Positions 63,513-64,000 of a stretch of DNA of 64,000 bases are shown one piece after another (positions within the stretch are counted from its first letter, which is position 1; each line of letters begins with the position of its first letter). The notes under the pieces are model-generated. The model did no database searches and was not told the origin of the DNA. It worked only from the letters and a program-made list of their open reading frames with translations. A program made the translations under genes and the position numbers. This DNA comes from Xanthomonas cucurbitae (GTDB taxonomy: Bacteria; Pseudomonadota; Gammaproteobacteria; Xanthomonadales; Xanthomonadaceae), in NCBI RefSeq assembly GCF_002939885.1, contig NZ_MDED01000004.1:1-64000 (forward strand). Reading direction: 5' to 3'.

Positions 63513-64000
63513 TCAGAGTTTGGCGCGCTGCTGGCGCAGCCCGGTCAGCTGCACCGTCCAGTCGTTCAGGCGTGCGCGCTCCTGCTCGACCACCGCAGCC
63601 GGCGCGTTCTGCACGAAGGTAGCGTTGCCCAGCTTGCCGTTGCACTTGCCGATCTCGCTTTCCACACGCTTGATTTCCTTGTCCAGGCGGGTGCGTTCGG
63701 CATCCATGTCCACCAGGCCTTCCAGCGGCACCAGCAGCGCCAGTTCGCCGACGATGGCGGTGGCCGAGGGCGGTGTGTCCTGGCCGGCATCCAGCCAGTC
63801 GATCGCTTCGAGCTTGAGCAGGAACGACAACTGCGAGGCGAAGCGCGCCACGCGCGCACGGTCGTCGGCGTTTCCGGCCTGCAGCAACAGGCGCACCTGC
63901 TTGGATGGCGGTACGTTCAATTCGCTGCGCACGCGCCGCAGTGCCGACACCATGGACTTCAGCCATTCGACATCGGCCTCTGCACCGGCGTAGCCGCTGG
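63513..64000 (-). CDS. valS: Valyl-tRNA synthetase C-terminal part (partial)
   Basis: The last about 162 codons are in the window; the gene continues beyond the right edge. [24 protein letters not shown] is the conserved anticodon-domain end of ValS. The final coiled coil ([49 protein letters not shown]) is the tRNA-binding arm typical of bacterial ValS. Confidence 0.95.
   Translation of the reverse strand, partial: SGYAGAEADVEWLKSMVSALRRVRSELNVPPSKQVRLLLQAGNADDRARVARFASQLSFLLKLEAIDWLDAGQDTPPSATAIVGELALLVPLEGLVDMDAERTRLDKEIKRVESEIGKCNGKLGNATFVQNAPAAVVEQERARLNDWTVQLTGLRQQRAKL

Noticed and set aside
1-64000. tRNA, rRNA, IS elements or prophage genes
   Set aside because: No tRNA cloverleaf, rRNA-like sequence, transposase or integrase could be recognised anywhere in the window.

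Overview
The window is high-GC chromosomal DNA from a Xanthomonas-type plant-associated gammaproteobacterium. The main evidence is the cystathionine gamma-synthase/lyase gene (metB), followed by a lower-GC O-antigen cluster, followed by etfA/etfB. After these come the dTDP-rhamnose operon rfbBACD and the xanthan/LPS precursor genes xanB and xanA. A secreted PL1 pectate lyase, an H-NS-like protein with a lysine/alanine-rich tail, and Xanthomonas-style heptamer and REP-like intergenic repeats agree with this. I do not assign a species.

Layout. 1-17 kb is housekeeping and flank: an ankyrin-repeat lipoprotein cut by the left edge, fabA-fabB, dinB, gph, a TfoX-like gene with msrC, a heptanucleotide repeat array, bioD, a phasin, queD, rhlE, a fumarylacetoacetate hydrolase-family gene with maiA, pilU, two envelope or coiled-coil genes, a ydcH-like gene, a cystathionine beta-synthase gene and metB. 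18-29.4 kb (+) is the ABC-transporter-dependent O-antigen operon: a GT4 glycosyltransferase, wzm, wzt, a WbdD-like methyltransferase/kinase/coiled-coil protein, a glycosyltransferase whose start follows a run of 12 G, a second glycosyltransferase with a C-terminal accessory domain, a lipoprotein carrying a related domain, gmd and rmd. 29.6-35.3 kb (-) is wxcK-L-M-N-O, which fits synthesis and transfer of Fuc3NAc. 35.9-37.6 kb is etfBA. 37.8-46 kb holds rfbBACD, a ugd gene broken by two nonsense codons, xanB and xanA. 46-51 kb holds a CoA-transferase pair, a large WbsX/RgpF-type glycan protein and ETF-ubiquinone oxidoreductase. 51-57 kb holds alkB, an Mla-type lipid transport operon and a ThrE-type exporter. 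57-64 kb holds an H-NS-like gene, proS, a DUF4124 gene, pssA, a probable holD, rimI, a pectate lyase gene and the 3' end of valS.

How the genes fit together (inference). XanA/XanB supply GDP-mannose, and Gmd/Rmd convert it to GDP-D-rhamnose for a rhamnan backbone built in the cytoplasm. The WbdD-like protein probably caps and measures the chain, and Wzm/Wzt export it. RfbA/RfbB make dTDP-4-keto-6-deoxyglucose, which RfbC/RfbD turn into dTDP-L-rhamnose and WxcM/WxcK turn into dTDP-Fuc3NAc. WxcL (GT2 with C-terminal membrane helices), WxcN (GtrA-like) and WxcO (large polytopic protein) look like a Gtr-type module that would add the Fuc3NAc branch on the periplasmic side. The run of 12 G at the start of one backbone glycosyltransferase is the strongest candidate for an undescribed switch in this window.
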